Below, piece after piece: positions 13,772-25,760 of a stretch of 64,000 bases of DNA. Numbering within the stretch: the stretch's first letter is position 1; every line of letters begins with the position of its first letter. Below the pieces are notes generated by a model. That model had not been told where the DNA came from. It searched no databases and was given only the letters and a program-made list of their open reading frames with translations. Source of the DNA: Linepithema humile (taxonomy: Eukaryota; Arthropoda; Insecta; Hymenoptera; Formicidae); contig NC_090133.1 of NCBI RefSeq assembly GCF_040581485.1, positions 21,657,139 to 21,721,138 of the forward strand. Direction: 5' to 3'. The position numbers and the translations under genes are program-made.

Positions 13772-13965
13772 ACTTAGTCAAATAATTATAGCAAATTGGA
13801 CAGGTGATATGTTCTTTATATAATCATGCCTTGAAAAGTTAACAACATCCGGTGCTTCAAAATAACACTTCCGTGAAACGGGATCGAGGCGCAGTTCATC
13901 GCTCAAGTATTCCGCTTAAATTTGCCGATTTTGCAGCAAATACGAGAGCGACGTAAGAAACGCCG

Positions 13966-14020
<55 letters not shown>
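13966..14020. repeat. (CT)n microsatellite, one interruption
   Basis: About 55 bp of CT repeat with a single extra T near 13981. It is the second of three CT arrays in this part of the window. Confidence 0.96.
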
Positions 14021-14024
<4 letters not shown>

Positions 14025-14300
14025 AAGGTGTAGCAGACAGGTGTCTCGAAAGCGGAGAAGAGGATCGTGCTTGGCGTCGTATTCTCTGACAGGGGATAAA
14101 AAATGCGACTGTCGCTCGAAGATTATTCAACCGTTTAAATTATCGCTCTTCTCGCAATGATCGATGCTCACATTCCGCGTTTACACCGAAAATCTGATAA
14201 TCGTTTGTGTCTCGCGATGCGCTTTCGGCGGGCGAGCAAATATTTCTCTCGGACTTTACACATTTCTCTCGTTCATCCCTTGCTTCAGTGTGCATTTTTT

Positions 14301-14362
14301 CTTTCCCTCTCTTTTCTCTCTCTCTCTCTCTCTCTTTCTTTCTCTCTCTTTCTCTCCCCTCT
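14301..14362. repeat. Imperfect CT-rich tract
   Basis: CT repeat interrupted by CTTT units, within a pyrimidine-rich stretch from about 14280. It is the third CT array of the cluster. Confidence 0.9.
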
Positions 14363-14699
14363 CGTGTCACTTCAAGAAGCTATTTATTCATCTGCATTTG
14401 ACGAGGCTCGAGTTCACCGTCGCCGACATTTCCACCGCGATTTCGTCGAATTCCTCGCGGCACACTTTAACGATTTCAACGGCGGCGTTAAGGATCGTTT
14501 ATTTGCCAGCTTTTGTCTGCTCTCGACGCAGATACGATTTACTTGAATATCAAAGGACCTCTAACCCGTGCCACGCTATCCAAAGATTCATTATCCGCAT
14601 TTCTCTCTCTCTCTCCTGGGTAACCGGAAGGCTCAATATCAGCATCACGGAACAAACCTTTTTATACGAGGATTATTTTTATGCTACGAGTAAACAATA

Positions 14700-15010
14700 A
14701 TGATTTGCATAAAAGTTCATTACATTAATAGGCGATCCGCACAATCTAAAAATCATTTATTGGAAAAAATTGAAGTCGCCCAACGCGGCGCAGCGGCGTG
14801 CGAATGAAAAAATCTCGAGTTGACGGTAATTGTGTGCATACATTCATCCGCAAATATTTAGCCGGCCACGTTCAAAAATGTCAATGCTATTCCGCCGCGC
14901 GTTTCCCTGCGAGCAGCCGCAATGGAAATGTTAAAATAAACAGTCGCGCAATATTTCAATGAAAGCGCGCTAACACACAGACAAATAATATCTGACAGAA
15001 CGCGTTTTCT
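14700..15010. promoter_or_regulatory. Enhancer-like block with perfect octamer
   Basis: Complex, balanced-composition sequence follows the CT arrays. A perfect octamer, ATTTGCAT (14703-14710), known as the POU-domain site, sits beside TAAT-core words. No open frame is convincing. The regulatory reading is inferred from motif content only, and single motifs of this size occur by chance. Confidence 0.2.
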
Positions 15011-15620
15011 TGGGGAGGGAAATAAATGCAGTTCCCGACAGTTCTAATATTGCGTCGTTTCTCCGACTTTACGCGCGCGCGCACTTTCATTCCGACCGTA
15101 AAGCCGATAAATTATCGAGTACGAACGACGACACTGTGTTTTGCGCACCGAGGGTTTACTCGTGCGGAATCGGCGCGGCGGCCGGACAATGGCTACGAGA
15201 GAAATCAATTTGCAATTTGCTGGAGGGGGACACGCTCAAAAGTGCATTCTGTATCGTGTCACGTGCCGCTCACGACCGGGCCGGACGGGCTCGCGAGATG
15301 AAAGGCGTTTCTCGGGACGGTGGTTCCCAGATGTGGAAAAAAAAAATGCTCGAAGGAAGGCGATGACCTCTCGAGTCATGCACTGGAAAAAAAGAACCCG
15401 GAACTTCGCGCACCCCACACGTGTCGGAGCGAGCGGAAGACGACGCGCGAACGCGATTTATCGTCTCTTCTGGCTCTCCCACCGATAACATTGATTTTAT
15501 TCATCTATGCGGAAAGTGTATTCGCCTCGCGAAATAACAAAGCCGCAGGAATTTGATTACGGATCGCTGAAGATTACGAATCACTCGCAAAGGGATTTAC
15601 AATGTTAGAAAAATCTAATC
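15010..15620. other. CpG-rich block, no clear gene
   Basis: CpG-rich DNA with frames open on both strands at once (up to 118 codons, + strand, 15010-15366). The peptides are Arg/Ser-rich, and no domain, signal peptide or matching splice pattern is evident. Confidence 0.4.
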
Positions 15621-15959
15621 GATCGTGCGAATAAAGTCGCTCACCGCGTTTGATAAATGTTTGCCATAAAACTGAAACTTTGAAATCGTCGGTTGTCGAT
15701 GACAGTGATAGTTGGAAAACGTAATGAATCGTTAGTCCACTTACTCGTGCAGCCAGAATCGTTCTTTGCTTACTGAAAAAAGCTCGGTTTTGTGCGTTTT
15801 ACAAATGCACCTTCGGGCCATCGCGGGCATAAATTCCGCTCAAAATCGCCGAGTGCACCATAGGGCAAGTGTAATATTTTACGTTAATTGTGCGGATAGA
15901 ACAATATCGGCGATACACGGTATTGCGTTACATCAGCTTGCGCTAAATGAATGCGTAAC

Positions 15960-16330
15960 GAGCGAACGGTACTGCGGGCGGTAATAATTATATCTAGACT
16001 AGCGCGCAATCACCATTGTTCAAATGGCGATACCGCGCGTAGTATTTGTGCAAGCGCGGAAAAAAATAGTCGATTACCAGCGATACAGCGTCGTTAACAA
16101 GCGTGATTCCCTATTAAATTGGATTAATTAACGCACCGACACTAATGCAGCCGGTTGCCAAATATTAATTGTTCTACTTAAGCCGCGGCCACGTCACGCG
16201 AAACAGATACCTGCTATTTTAACAAGAGAACTTAATTAGCCGACAATGGTGTGCCATAAATCAAGCGATATTCTATATTGCAAATAATTTTCCTAATTAA
16301 TCGTTGGGCTAGAAATAACTAGAATATTCA
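15960..16330. promoter_or_regulatory. Enhancer-like block: paired Sox words and TAAT sites
   Basis: Two Sox-type words lie in opposite orientation (CCATTGTT at 16013-16020 and ACAATGG at 16243-16249). Between and after them are several homeodomain-type words: GGATTAATTAAC from 16121, TTAATTAG from about 16232 and CTAATTAATC from about 16292. The stretch is high-complexity, not repeat-like and not coding. Known factor preferences (Sox for ACAATGG, homeodomains for TAATTA) make an insect enhancer plausible. No conservation evidence is available here. Confidence 0.25.
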
Positions 16331-16879
16331 ATGCATATGTTTGCAATTTGATTTTATACATTGCAACAATATTTAATAGACAACAATAAATTCATTATTC
16401 ATACAGTAATATTGTAACAATATTATACAGAGTGCTTTAGAACTCATCAGCTCTTTTATCCGCGAGTAAAAAATTTTGAAATAACTTTCTCTCTCTGGAC
16501 AGAAAGAAAAACAATAAGAATTTCAAAATTAAAATTTCGAATTACGCTGCGAGGCCAAAAGTTCAAGGATACAAATTTTACATGTGGTCGAGTCGTGACT
16601 GCCGGCAATTCGGATACCCTTACTTCGACGTAATAAAATAAGAGGTCAACCTTATAAGACTGTTGATTCTATCGCGAGGAGCGCCGAGAGCGATGCCGGG
16701 GGATGTTGTGCTAGCAATATCCAAAATCTTCGGTATATATCCAACGATCCAATATTTGCTATGGAGATGAAGGAGTACATTCCGCCGTTCCCTCTTTTTC
16801 GCGAGCTACCACGTCGAAACTCCTGCCCTATTCCCGCGTATGTCCCGAAATATATTCTATGTAGAATGCAACTTAGCCC

Positions 16880-16881
<2 letters not shown>

Positions 16882-16911
<30 letters not shown>
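16882..16911. repeat. (TA)15 microsatellite
   Basis: Uninterrupted TA alternation of 30 bp. Confidence 0.96.
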
Positions 16912-16914
<3 letters not shown>

Positions 16915-17004
16915 AAGCAATAATTAATATATATGCATGTACGAATCCGCGTATATTTTCGGAACGGCCCATGGCTATTTAAGTAATTAGAACCTTAAAA
17001 ATAT

Positions 17005-17224
17005 AGATGCAGTAAAGAAAATATACATTCTATAATTCTAGGTTCACCAAATGTTTATAAGATTCTATATAAAAATGAGTAAAAATGTAAAATGAGTTTA
17101 ACATTCGGGACCAATTCTTTGTTAAATATAAAATTTCAATGCATCATAGTAAAGAAAATGTAAATTCTAAATTGCTAGGCCTACCAATTTTTATAACATA
17201 AGATTCTAGTGTCTAATAATGAAT
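17005..17224. repeat. Diverged direct duplication, about 137-bp offset
   Basis: Two related segments lie at about 17005-17085 and 17140-17224. Shared in order are AGTAAAGAAAAT, ATTCTA, a TAGG..ACCAA block, TTTATAA and AAGATTCTA. The copies differ by many substitutions and small gaps, so the duplication is old. No coding content. Confidence 0.7.
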
Positions 17225-18399
17225 TCCCTCTCTTAAAAAAATGTTATCAATCAAGATATATTGATAATATTTAACTCGTCGAACAAGAGTTTTCACCTGA
17301 AATAACGAAAACATCTAAAATACTAAAATTAAGCAGAGATAAAATCACAAATGGAAACACTTGTATTCAGAAAGAACCTACTGTAATTATATGATGTTGT
17401 GCAGAGATAGAATACGTAATAAACTGTCGTGCAATGTAAATGAGATTTAGGTTAATTAGGTTTACGTTAATTTAGATGCATGTTTAGATTAATTTATCCA
17501 GTTGTTGCTTTGCAACAAACTCCGACCTGCAACACGAATAAAGATAATAGAAATTTTAATGTTTACATACGTGTACAACCGCACATGTTAACTGATTTAA
17601 AATGAAAAAAATATTGCATCACATTTAACGCAGCCTACTTAATTCTCTCGAACGATGTGTACGCAGCGATCGGAAAAATGCTAATTTATCCAATGATCGC
17701 ATTTAAAATCTTCTCTAGACACAAACTGCGTTCGCCGAGATAAAAGCACGTACTATTTTTATACATAAAAGCGACATCCGCGGGTATATATGCGCATAAA
17801 AACAGGAACGTTGTTTACTCGGTATGTTGTTACAAAGGGTGATCCGTCATCGTGGAGGATGAAAGAAAAAAGAAGGTGTATCAAAGACGCCGGGATCTCG
17901 CATTACGGAAAATCGATTGTTATTGTGGCGGTGGCGGTGGTTCTGCAGGTACAGCGACCGGCGATGGCGACCGAACTACACTTTAATTAAATGCTAAAGA
18001 CATAACACCGTCGCTCATTATGTTAACTATGTCCACCGTCCACCTTTGAGGTTATATGAAAGATGATCCACCCATAAATAGACAATAATACAGTTTAAAT
18101 AGTCGCATTTTAAACCCGCTAAAAATGGTTCGCAAATTTTCAAAGGTGTTTACGGTCCCGCGATGGAATATTCTAGTAATTAATGCAATTGTGATAATCA
18201 AATGTAACAACGCGCTCCAAGTACGATAATATTTTGATAGTGTTTATCTCTGTCATAAAATATGTGCAATTATTGATCATTAGGATCAATCCGAATCGTA
18301 TGCGTCAACACGGAAAATAGGGCAATATTTCGATGGCATTTACCTCAGTTAGAGAATATTTCCAATAATTATTATTTACCGTACTAATATCACTATATT

Positions 18400-19110
18400 A
18401 ATCAGCAATACAACATAATTGAATTACTCGCGCAGTCGGCCGAATTTCGGGAGATTTTTTTTATTCGCCTCGATATGCTATTATCTCGACATTCGATTAG
18501 CACCAATGTGCAGCCTAACGATTATAAACGACCATGCTCAGCGAACCTGTCGGCCGTTGGCCTCGCAAACCGTCTAATGACCTACCGCTAATAACTACTA
18601 CTGCTCTTGTAAGCGATCCGTTCAGAATACGGGCCATTAAATCCATAGTCCTAAAGTGTATTAGCGGTACAGGAGCGTTATTTGTAGGCATGGCCAATAC
18701 AATTACAACTCTATCAATCGTTAGAAATAGCTGCGAGCTGAGTTTAAATTGTCCACGTCAAAATCATTATGCGGAGTATAATGCATTACATAATGTAATC
18801 GACTTGACGGGATATGTTCGTTTTGAATAATTCATGAAACGGAAAAATAAGTCTGATTGATTAGTCGCTAATCGAAATCCATTAGAGTTCCGCGGTCAAA
18901 TTTGGGACGGCAAAATTCTGCATTACTGGCTGTCAATAAAAATGAATGATCAATAGTGCTTATAATCAGGAGATATTTATATTAAAGCCCGCACCGTAGC
19001 TATTCTGCTCGAATTCTTTACTGATCGATCAATAGCACAAATTAATGCCCAAATCGCTTTATCATTAGCGATCATTTATTTTTCACTTTATTCTCATTTA
19101 CTGTGATTTA
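18400..19110. promoter_or_regulatory. High-complexity block, enhancer-like or short exon
   Basis: About 700 bp of balanced, non-repetitive sequence stands out from its AT-rich flanks. Two frames are open through its left half: + strand 18534-18830 (98 codons, ATG start) and minus strand ending at 18515, open from about 18763. In both, roughly 60 percent of codons begin with a purine, which is coding-like, but they are not the same codon phase, so at most one can be real. The right half (18830-19110) has no open frame but many TAAT and ATCAAT words. A conserved non-coding element is my preferred reading. Confidence 0.2.
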
Positions 19111-19329
19111 CCGGCATCATGGCGATTGACGCGGAAAATAATCTCTTCCGATTACAATTGATATCACCCGCCATAATTCGGTACGTGTTGTGCACTGCAC
19201 TACCGAGAAGTCGCGTAAACCGGCAACAATACGAGAGAGCGCATCATTGAAAAAGCGCCTTGAATAGACAATAAATATTGAACTTTGGAACAAGTTCTCC
19301 ATGTTCCGCGACGTTAAATTGACGATGCA

Positions 19330-20350
19330 ATTCGCCTGTCCACAATGCCTCTTAGGATAAAGAATATCTGCAAGAAGGCACCCTCACGTCTTCAAAAATC
19401 ACCCTCTCAACAACGGAGGTGGCTACGGAGTATTAACATATTTACGACAGTCATGAATTCAAATGTTCCCTTCACGCCGCCGCTCCGACGCGGACCGCGC
19501 GCTCCCGTAAAGTTACGAGCTCCCGCCCACTCGAAATCGATGTCGATCGACCAGCCGAGCGCATCGAGAAAATTAGTCGAGCGTGTCTTTTTCGTTCCGC
19601 GAGACCCTACGAACGAGCGACGCGCGGCGTTTCCCTTCGTTGAAAGTCTCCTCCCGGCCCTTTCCCACACACCCGTAAAAATGCGCGCGCAAACTTGGCC
19701 GGGCACGTACCGGATCCGATTTTTCGTCTGGCTCTACGGGGTTTGCTCCTAACATGGCGCGCGAATGCGTAGGGAGGGATTCCACAGATTGGAGAAATGT
19801 CGAAGCGAATGTATCACAGGAATTCGAGGACTTCGAAGGGTTTCCCGACCGAGCGTTCGTGTTTTGACTGTTTATTTTTCGTTCTCAACAGTTTCATAAA
19901 TTTTTTTTTCTGCACAAAAAATTTATACGATAGAAAAAAAACACAGTCACTTTAAATCGATTTAATAATAATTAATTCTATAAAAATCATACTACTCATA
20001 TAATTATAAGATCTTATTGAATTAAACAAACCGTGACGAAGCATTTTCGTGTACCAGAAATCGTGTTGTTAATTTTATCGTAATTCAAAGACGCATATGA
20101 ATTTAATGCATTGTTTCCTTGAAATTGTTCATCCGCTCGGATGTGGCATTCGCACTACTTACATAATTACTCAGCGGGCAGGAAATTAACGTACGTGATA
20201 TGATGGAAACTGAATTAACGAGGTAACGATATTTTGGCGCCGCTATTCTTGATATTTACTCATGTTTGTAGTAAACAAATTTCGCAGCATTTATCGGCGT
20301 TCTCATGTTCATTAGCTGTTCCAAAACTCTCGAATGAAATTTATGAGACA
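19330..20350. other. CpG-rich block then mixed DNA
   Basis: CpG-rich from about 19440 to 19860 with open frames on both strands (135 codons +, 99 codons minus) that carry no recognised motif. A hairpin with 11-bp A/T arms lies at 19896-19926. After about 19930 the sequence is AT-rich with no gene seen. Confidence 0.45.
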
Positions 20351-22299
20351 AAAGATTGATAAAGTCAAAATTAAACGTGTGATAGGGTAAATTTTATAAA
20401 AAAATCAAATTAATTCTGAGTTGATACATTTTTTAAAGTCATTTATATGACTGAATTAATGCTTAATTCTGAATTTATAATATTTTAATTGTATTCATTG
20501 TTTAATACTAACGTTCATACTTAAATATATAAAAATGAGAAACTTTTAAATGGATAAAATACTAAAATATCAGGAGATACTTTGGGATTATAATTAATTA
20601 TCGAAATTAAATAAATTAAGCTCGTAAAAATTATCAAATAAAGTATGCTTAAATTCATGAAATATTGATTAAATGCTTGATGTGGCACAATTAAATTCTT
20701 CTTAATCGATATACTTGTTTGCAATTCTTGTTTTATTGAGTTAGATAAACTTATTTCCGTGGCAAAGGTACCACCGATAAAATAATGCCGCAAAGTCGCA
20801 AGCCAATTCGCAGTGGTCGCAATAAAAACGTCTCTTTAAAATCGATATACGAACAATGGCTAAAACGACATCCATTTTGCTTGACGTAGGGGATGGCCGC
20901 GGTGCGCGAAGAGAGGGGTTCGAGCTCTCGTCTTTGTATGCAAATCGCGTAGCGCACTCACGGAAACTCACTAAAGGCGAGAAACTGACTTGACACTCGA
21001 CTTTGCCCGTTTGTCGTCACTTCTATCGGTTGACGAATTCCCTAACGATAATTTTATTCGGAAAGTTCGCGCACGAGCCGGGAAACGAGAAATCGGCACC
21101 GAAGCCAGACGTCGACGAAGTGCCGCACATTTTTGTCGCCGACCCGCGATTGTTCGCCGAAACCACTATTAACCATTATTTTCGAAGTGGCAAAGTTCAC
21201 CTCGCACCACACACAGCGCGAGGATTGTGAATCTAAATCAAGAAAGCGCGATTAAATCAATCACATTCTATATATCGTAACTGATAGAATTCTGTAAGAA
21301 AGAAATATTAAACATTTATCGCTTAATAAATTAATATCAGATATATATCTCAAATAAAATTAGATTCCAAATTCGACAAGTAATATCATAAGTATTATGT
21401 AAAATTATATTGTAATGTATATAAATTAAAAATAATAATAATTAATAAGAATAGTTAATTTTTCCGAATTTATACTTCTCGTTTTCTATAACAATAAAAA
21501 AATATAACATCAACTCCGCGTAGATCATCTTACTGATTACAACCCTGTTAGACTAAGAAAACGGTCCTCAAAATTGGGCTAAAATGTTTAATTACTTCGT
21601 ATCTTTTGATAATAAAGAAATTTTTTTTCGAGAATGGCCATTATATATATATATATATATATACATCGCGAGGACAGTAAGCAAGAAAACGACGGACCAA
21701 CTACTTTTGACTACTTACACTAAAATTATAAATTTTTTCTTGTCTGCAATTTTGTCACGCGTCACCGGTATAAAATTTCTCTTCGCGTTTGTGAAAAATT
21801 TTTATTAATAAAAAAAATTCGACGTTATTAAATTACGTAAAATAATATTCTGCAGAAAAATATCTAAAAGCACTTCTATCAGCTGCGCGTATATTCGGGT
21901 TATTTCATTTATTTAATTCATCGCGCGACTGGCCATGGTTGTTTCACGTATGCGTTTCTCCCGTTCCTTCCATTTTTATTTTTATTTCACGCTTTTATCA
22001 AAAGTTTTGCTCTAATTATTATAATAATGAAAGGACACGAACTTAAAACTTGCGCTTGTTCATGTCACATTTGGTTTCACTGCTTTTACGCCGCCATCTC
22101 AGCATATATACCAACGCATTAATTATTCCGGTAATTAAGCGTTAAATTAAAGTCGCGTTAATGTGAAATGCATTTGAAATTAATTAAGTAATAGATTTAA
22201 TTATTTCCGATTCGCATTTTTGAAATCCCTTTCATCTGTCACAAAACTCTTTAATCCTTAATGTTAGATATCCACGTAATAATATATAATGTCAACGTT
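20350..22299. other. AT-rich DNA with small CpG patch
   Basis: Mostly AT-rich. A CpG-rich patch (about 20870-21230) contains a perfect octamer ATGCAAAT at 20938-20945. A 16-bp A/T palindrome lies at 21799-21814. At about 22110-22200 there is a dense run of TTAATTA/TAATTA words that may be regulatory. No gene recognised. Confidence 0.5.
21642..21662. repeat. (TA)n microsatellite
   Basis: About ten TA units, uninterrupted. Confidence 0.93.
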
Positions 22300-25029
22300 T
22301 TGACATCCGATTTCGACGATTGTTGTCCCTCTTAAAATTTGGCTGCCGGCGTCTAACGTCACGAGATGGATGAAAGGGCGGAATGAAAGTCGTCACGGTA
22401 GGGACGAAGCGCTCTGTGTAACGCGTTACGCGCACGCAAATACACACGTACATTACACGCACGCGTGTCCGCACACTCACGGCGGCGCCGCGCCGACGTT
22501 AGTCGTCGATCTTCAAGACAAATATTATTCCGAAAAATTGGATTACCGTTATCGTCCACCACCGAACGTCGACAGCTGTGCGTTGGCGGATCGTCCCGAC
22601 TTACCAACACATACGTAATGCGTGTGCGAGCGCGTCTGAAAAACTTTCGGGACTATCACCCCGATCTTCTCCTCCCAACATCCAATCTCTCCCTTTTCTC
22701 TTCGGCGCACCAGACCGCGATATCCCACGACTTCGGTATATCTCAACCACGCAAAATGTCGCCGTGACGGTGGATACAAGCCAGCACCGTTCGCTCCCAA
22801 ATCTACATTTCAACGTACGATAATATCGCGAAATAACGTTTGCTAGTGTCGCACAATATTTTGTATGTTCCAAGTAATCGTAAGAGCTGCAAATAAATAC
22901 TGCGATAAGATGCATTTATTGCTTTATAATTAATTTTTATAATTTTTATGCCAGTTCGAGGAGACTTTCAACTGTTGATAAAAAGATTCCAATGATAAAA
23001 GCATAAATACGGGAATACTATAGAAATCTTACATTATTGCAGGAGAAGCATTAACAAAATAAATATTCAAATTACATGTCTTTGTGACAAGACAAAAAAT
23101 TATCTTTTTATAAAAATATTTTAATAATTAATTATAAAAATAAATACGAGAAAAATATTAAACTGGTGTTATTGATGTAAGTTTACATTTTCAGCGTTAA
23201 AAGAATTAAAGATTAAGAAAATTCGCGGATCGCGCGCTTAAGAAACGAGAAAAGTGAGCATATTTATCAGCAAAAAGAAGAATGTAGCTCCGGTCCTTTA
23301 ATACCCTCTTTGATAACTCCCTTGAATACAGAACGATAGTCTCGTAATACCCAGATTAATATACCCCTCCAGCTTTAGGCCTGTATCAATACGCAGAAGA
23401 CCCGAAGTGCCGCGCCCCCCAAACAACACGTTGACAATCACAAGCCGGTGTCAAAAGCTTTTTATCTCTCCTCTAATGATTAACAGGTCTGCGGAAAGTA
23501 ATATTTAGACGCCGGCGCTTTTAATTTCGAATGTTTGCATTTTTTAAAACACAAATCTCTAAAATCTATCTTTTATATCACGTGAGCACCTTCCTCTTCA
23601 AGATGTAAGGATTTAAATTTGCGTAAATAACATACGGAATAAAGGAATAGTTGCAAAAAATCATAAATAGCTATAAACTGTGAAGAAAGTCACGATTTAA
23701 TTAACGCTCCTTCCTATTCGGAAAACTTTGGCTCGGTAATTATCTATCGCCTTTTTTCGCGTACACGTCGTGAGATACCGATGGCCGAAATAGTACGGCA
23801 GGCAGCGATGCGCGCGAGGGGAGAGAGGAAAGAGGAGAGGACGACGGTGAGATCGTATACAAATGCAGAGCGAGTGCATTTCACGGGCCATGGTATTTCA
23901 GAAATTTCCCGATACCGCCTCTCCATCGACGTTCCTTCGCTACCTTCTCCGTCCCTCCTCTCGCGCTGGTCGACGATCTCGCTCTCTGCAGAACGCGAGT
24001 GGGATTTTCGCGCGTAGCGGACGTGTTTTTCGCGTGAAAGGAAGAAACACGATTCCTCGGTTTTTCCGAATGGAGCGGTTAGAAAGCGGAGACAATAACC
24101 GCCAACTCGTTTCGTATACCGGACATCGCCGGATTATCGGACACCCTTCCCGGATCGGATGCTCGCGTGTGAGCGAGCGACTTAATTCTTCTTTCGGCGC
24201 AGCGCTTTGAGGAAACTTCGTAAAATTCGAAGGAATAACGTCGTGTGAGAAATCGTCGCGATCTCGTATGCGGCGAGGTTTATTGCTGGCGCCAGTTGTC
24301 TCATCTGGAGTGTTGCTTTATTGCTGGCGGAGCTGTCGCCTGGCTTTAGCAATTGAGAAATATCTGATCTTGTTTCGAGCAGAGACGGAGAGAGAGAGAA
24401 AGGATATTGGTCCGAATTGTCTCGGAATAAGAAATTCGATGTCAGCGCAAAAGTATCGGAAAGGCACCGATATCGGTTTTCAGACTGCAAATTTGATTAA
24501 TAAACAAAAAACTTGATTAGTTAGTGGGTCTATTTTGCATTTCTTTCTAAATTTGCGTAAATTTTAAAGAGCCTTACTATTTTGCGAAAGATTTAATCGT
24601 GACGACCAATCTGATTTCGACGTTGCGCCCGATGGTGCAAGTCGATGCTGCGTGAGCGCGCGTAAACTGCATATCGCACGACACATTACGCACTCGTATG
24701 CATTTGCATGCGAGCGGAGACTTTTATGTATCGCATTTTAATATTTATCGGATTTACGGGTGATGACAGCGCATTGTTTACGCGCTTTGACTGCAAAAAT
24801 AAGCGTATCTACCGCGCGAAATACTCGGCCACACCTCACCCGATTTCATCTCCCGTCACTTCATAAAACTAACCACGCGTCCTCGTGAAAGCACATTTGC
24901 ATGTCCGACATTATTATAATCGCGTATCGATTGCTATTAAAGCTCGGATTGCTATTAGTTACCGAATAAAATTGCGCATTTCCAGAACGCGTATCTGCAA
25001 ATTCGCATTTAAATCGCGCGTGATATTCA
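22300..25029. other. Two CpG-rich patches in AT-rich DNA
   Basis: CpG-rich patches at about 22330-22820 and 23740-24250 have multiple overlapping open frames but no recognised product. The intervening DNA (22830-23690) is AT-rich and featureless to reading. A near-perfect POU-dimer palindrome lies at 24693-24714 (listed separately). Confidence 0.5.
24693..24714. promoter_or_regulatory. Palindromic POU-type (MORE-like) site
   Basis: A 22-bp imperfect palindrome (two 10-bp arms, 9 of 10 paired, TT centre) holds ATGCATTTGCAT at 24699-24710. This differs at one base from the known POU-dimer MORE sequence ATGCATATGCAT. The palindrome extends beyond the core (CTCG at one end, CGAG at the other), which is more than the core match alone would predict. 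Confidence 0.3.
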
Positions 25030-25760
25030 ACGATCAAAAATATATCGAGTATTCGTTTCGCGACGAAACGGCGCGAAGAAAAATAATAAGAGCGCAGCGG
25101 TGAGTTTTCCGCTCGAATAAATCGCGGCGTAATTTCGTTTGTCTTTCGCAGGGAAATAGGTAAGGGGAGGGTGACCGATTATGTGTCCTTCCCCCTGCTC
25201 GTCGCGACGTGAGTATCAACACACACGGCACGCTCGAGCGACACGCAAGAGAGCGAGCGAGCGAGCGAGCGGACGTTCGTGCGCACCAGGTGAAATGCGA
25301 GCAAGCGGGCAGGTAAGCGAGCGAGAGCGCGGGGGAAGGACCTCTGTTCTTGACAGGTACGCATTGCCAGCTACATCCCCCCCCCCTCCCTCCCCCCGAC
25401 ACTCGCGCATTCGTCGACCTTCCGCACCACTTCCTCCCTCTTCGTCCTCGTCCGCCCCGACCCCGGCCAGGCCACCCCTTGCCAACGGACGTCGAAAGCA
25501 CGAACTCTGCCACGGAGAGATTTCGGGATCTCGCATCGCTGATCGAATCGTTCGTGCATACTTCGCGAACGGGGGATTAATTCGGCCGCGACTAATCCGG
25601 GAATTGGCCATGAGCGGAGCCGACGCGAGTTGCACGCGCGCGCGCTCGCGCGAGCAGGCTTTCGCTCCCGTGTTTGCTCTATGCCGCATATCGGAGCTGG
25701 TGATCGATGCTTGTAAATGTCCAGTTGTCTAGTGGAAAGCTCCACAAGACGAAATTTTCC
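25030..25760. other. CpG-rich island with C-rich tract
   Basis: Very CpG-rich. It contains a GAGC array (about 25254-25274), a C10 run starting at about 25377 and a C-rich stretch to about 25470. Frames of 130-183 codons are open in at least four overlapping phases, including both strands, which marks base composition rather than coding. The island could be a promoter or untranslated exon; no TATA word is seen. Confidence 0.5.

Larger units (their letters stand above)
12240..14699. other. Mixed DNA with three CT arrays
   Basis: AT-rich non-coding DNA with a poly-T run (12281-12297) and three CT arrays in about 1.1 kb (listed separately). Two perfect inverted repeats are listed separately (13595-13617 and 13758-13771). 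Predicted Ser-Leu or Arg-Glu repeat peptides here are array artefacts. Confidence 0.55.
16420..18399. other. AT-rich DNA, no gene seen
   Basis: Largely AT-rich. It contains an AT array, an old tandem duplication (17005-17224), a short stretch repeating TTAGGTTAAT-like words (about 17448-17496) and a GTGGCG run (about 17925-17940). No exon or RNA gene is recognised. Confidence 0.6.

Noticed and set aside
17448..17496. TTAGG-containing words, possible interstitial telomere repeat
   Set aside because: The words are TTAGGTTAAT-like and irregular. No run of two or more exact TTAGG units.
20910..20930. GGTTCGAGCTC, resembling a tRNA B box
   Set aside because: The last bases do not match the B box, and no A box or cloverleaf lies upstream.
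25181..25732. 183-codon + open frame, the longest in the window
   Set aside because: Four or more overlapping frames on both strands are open in the same CpG-rich DNA, and the peptide is Arg/Ser/Pro-rich with no motif.
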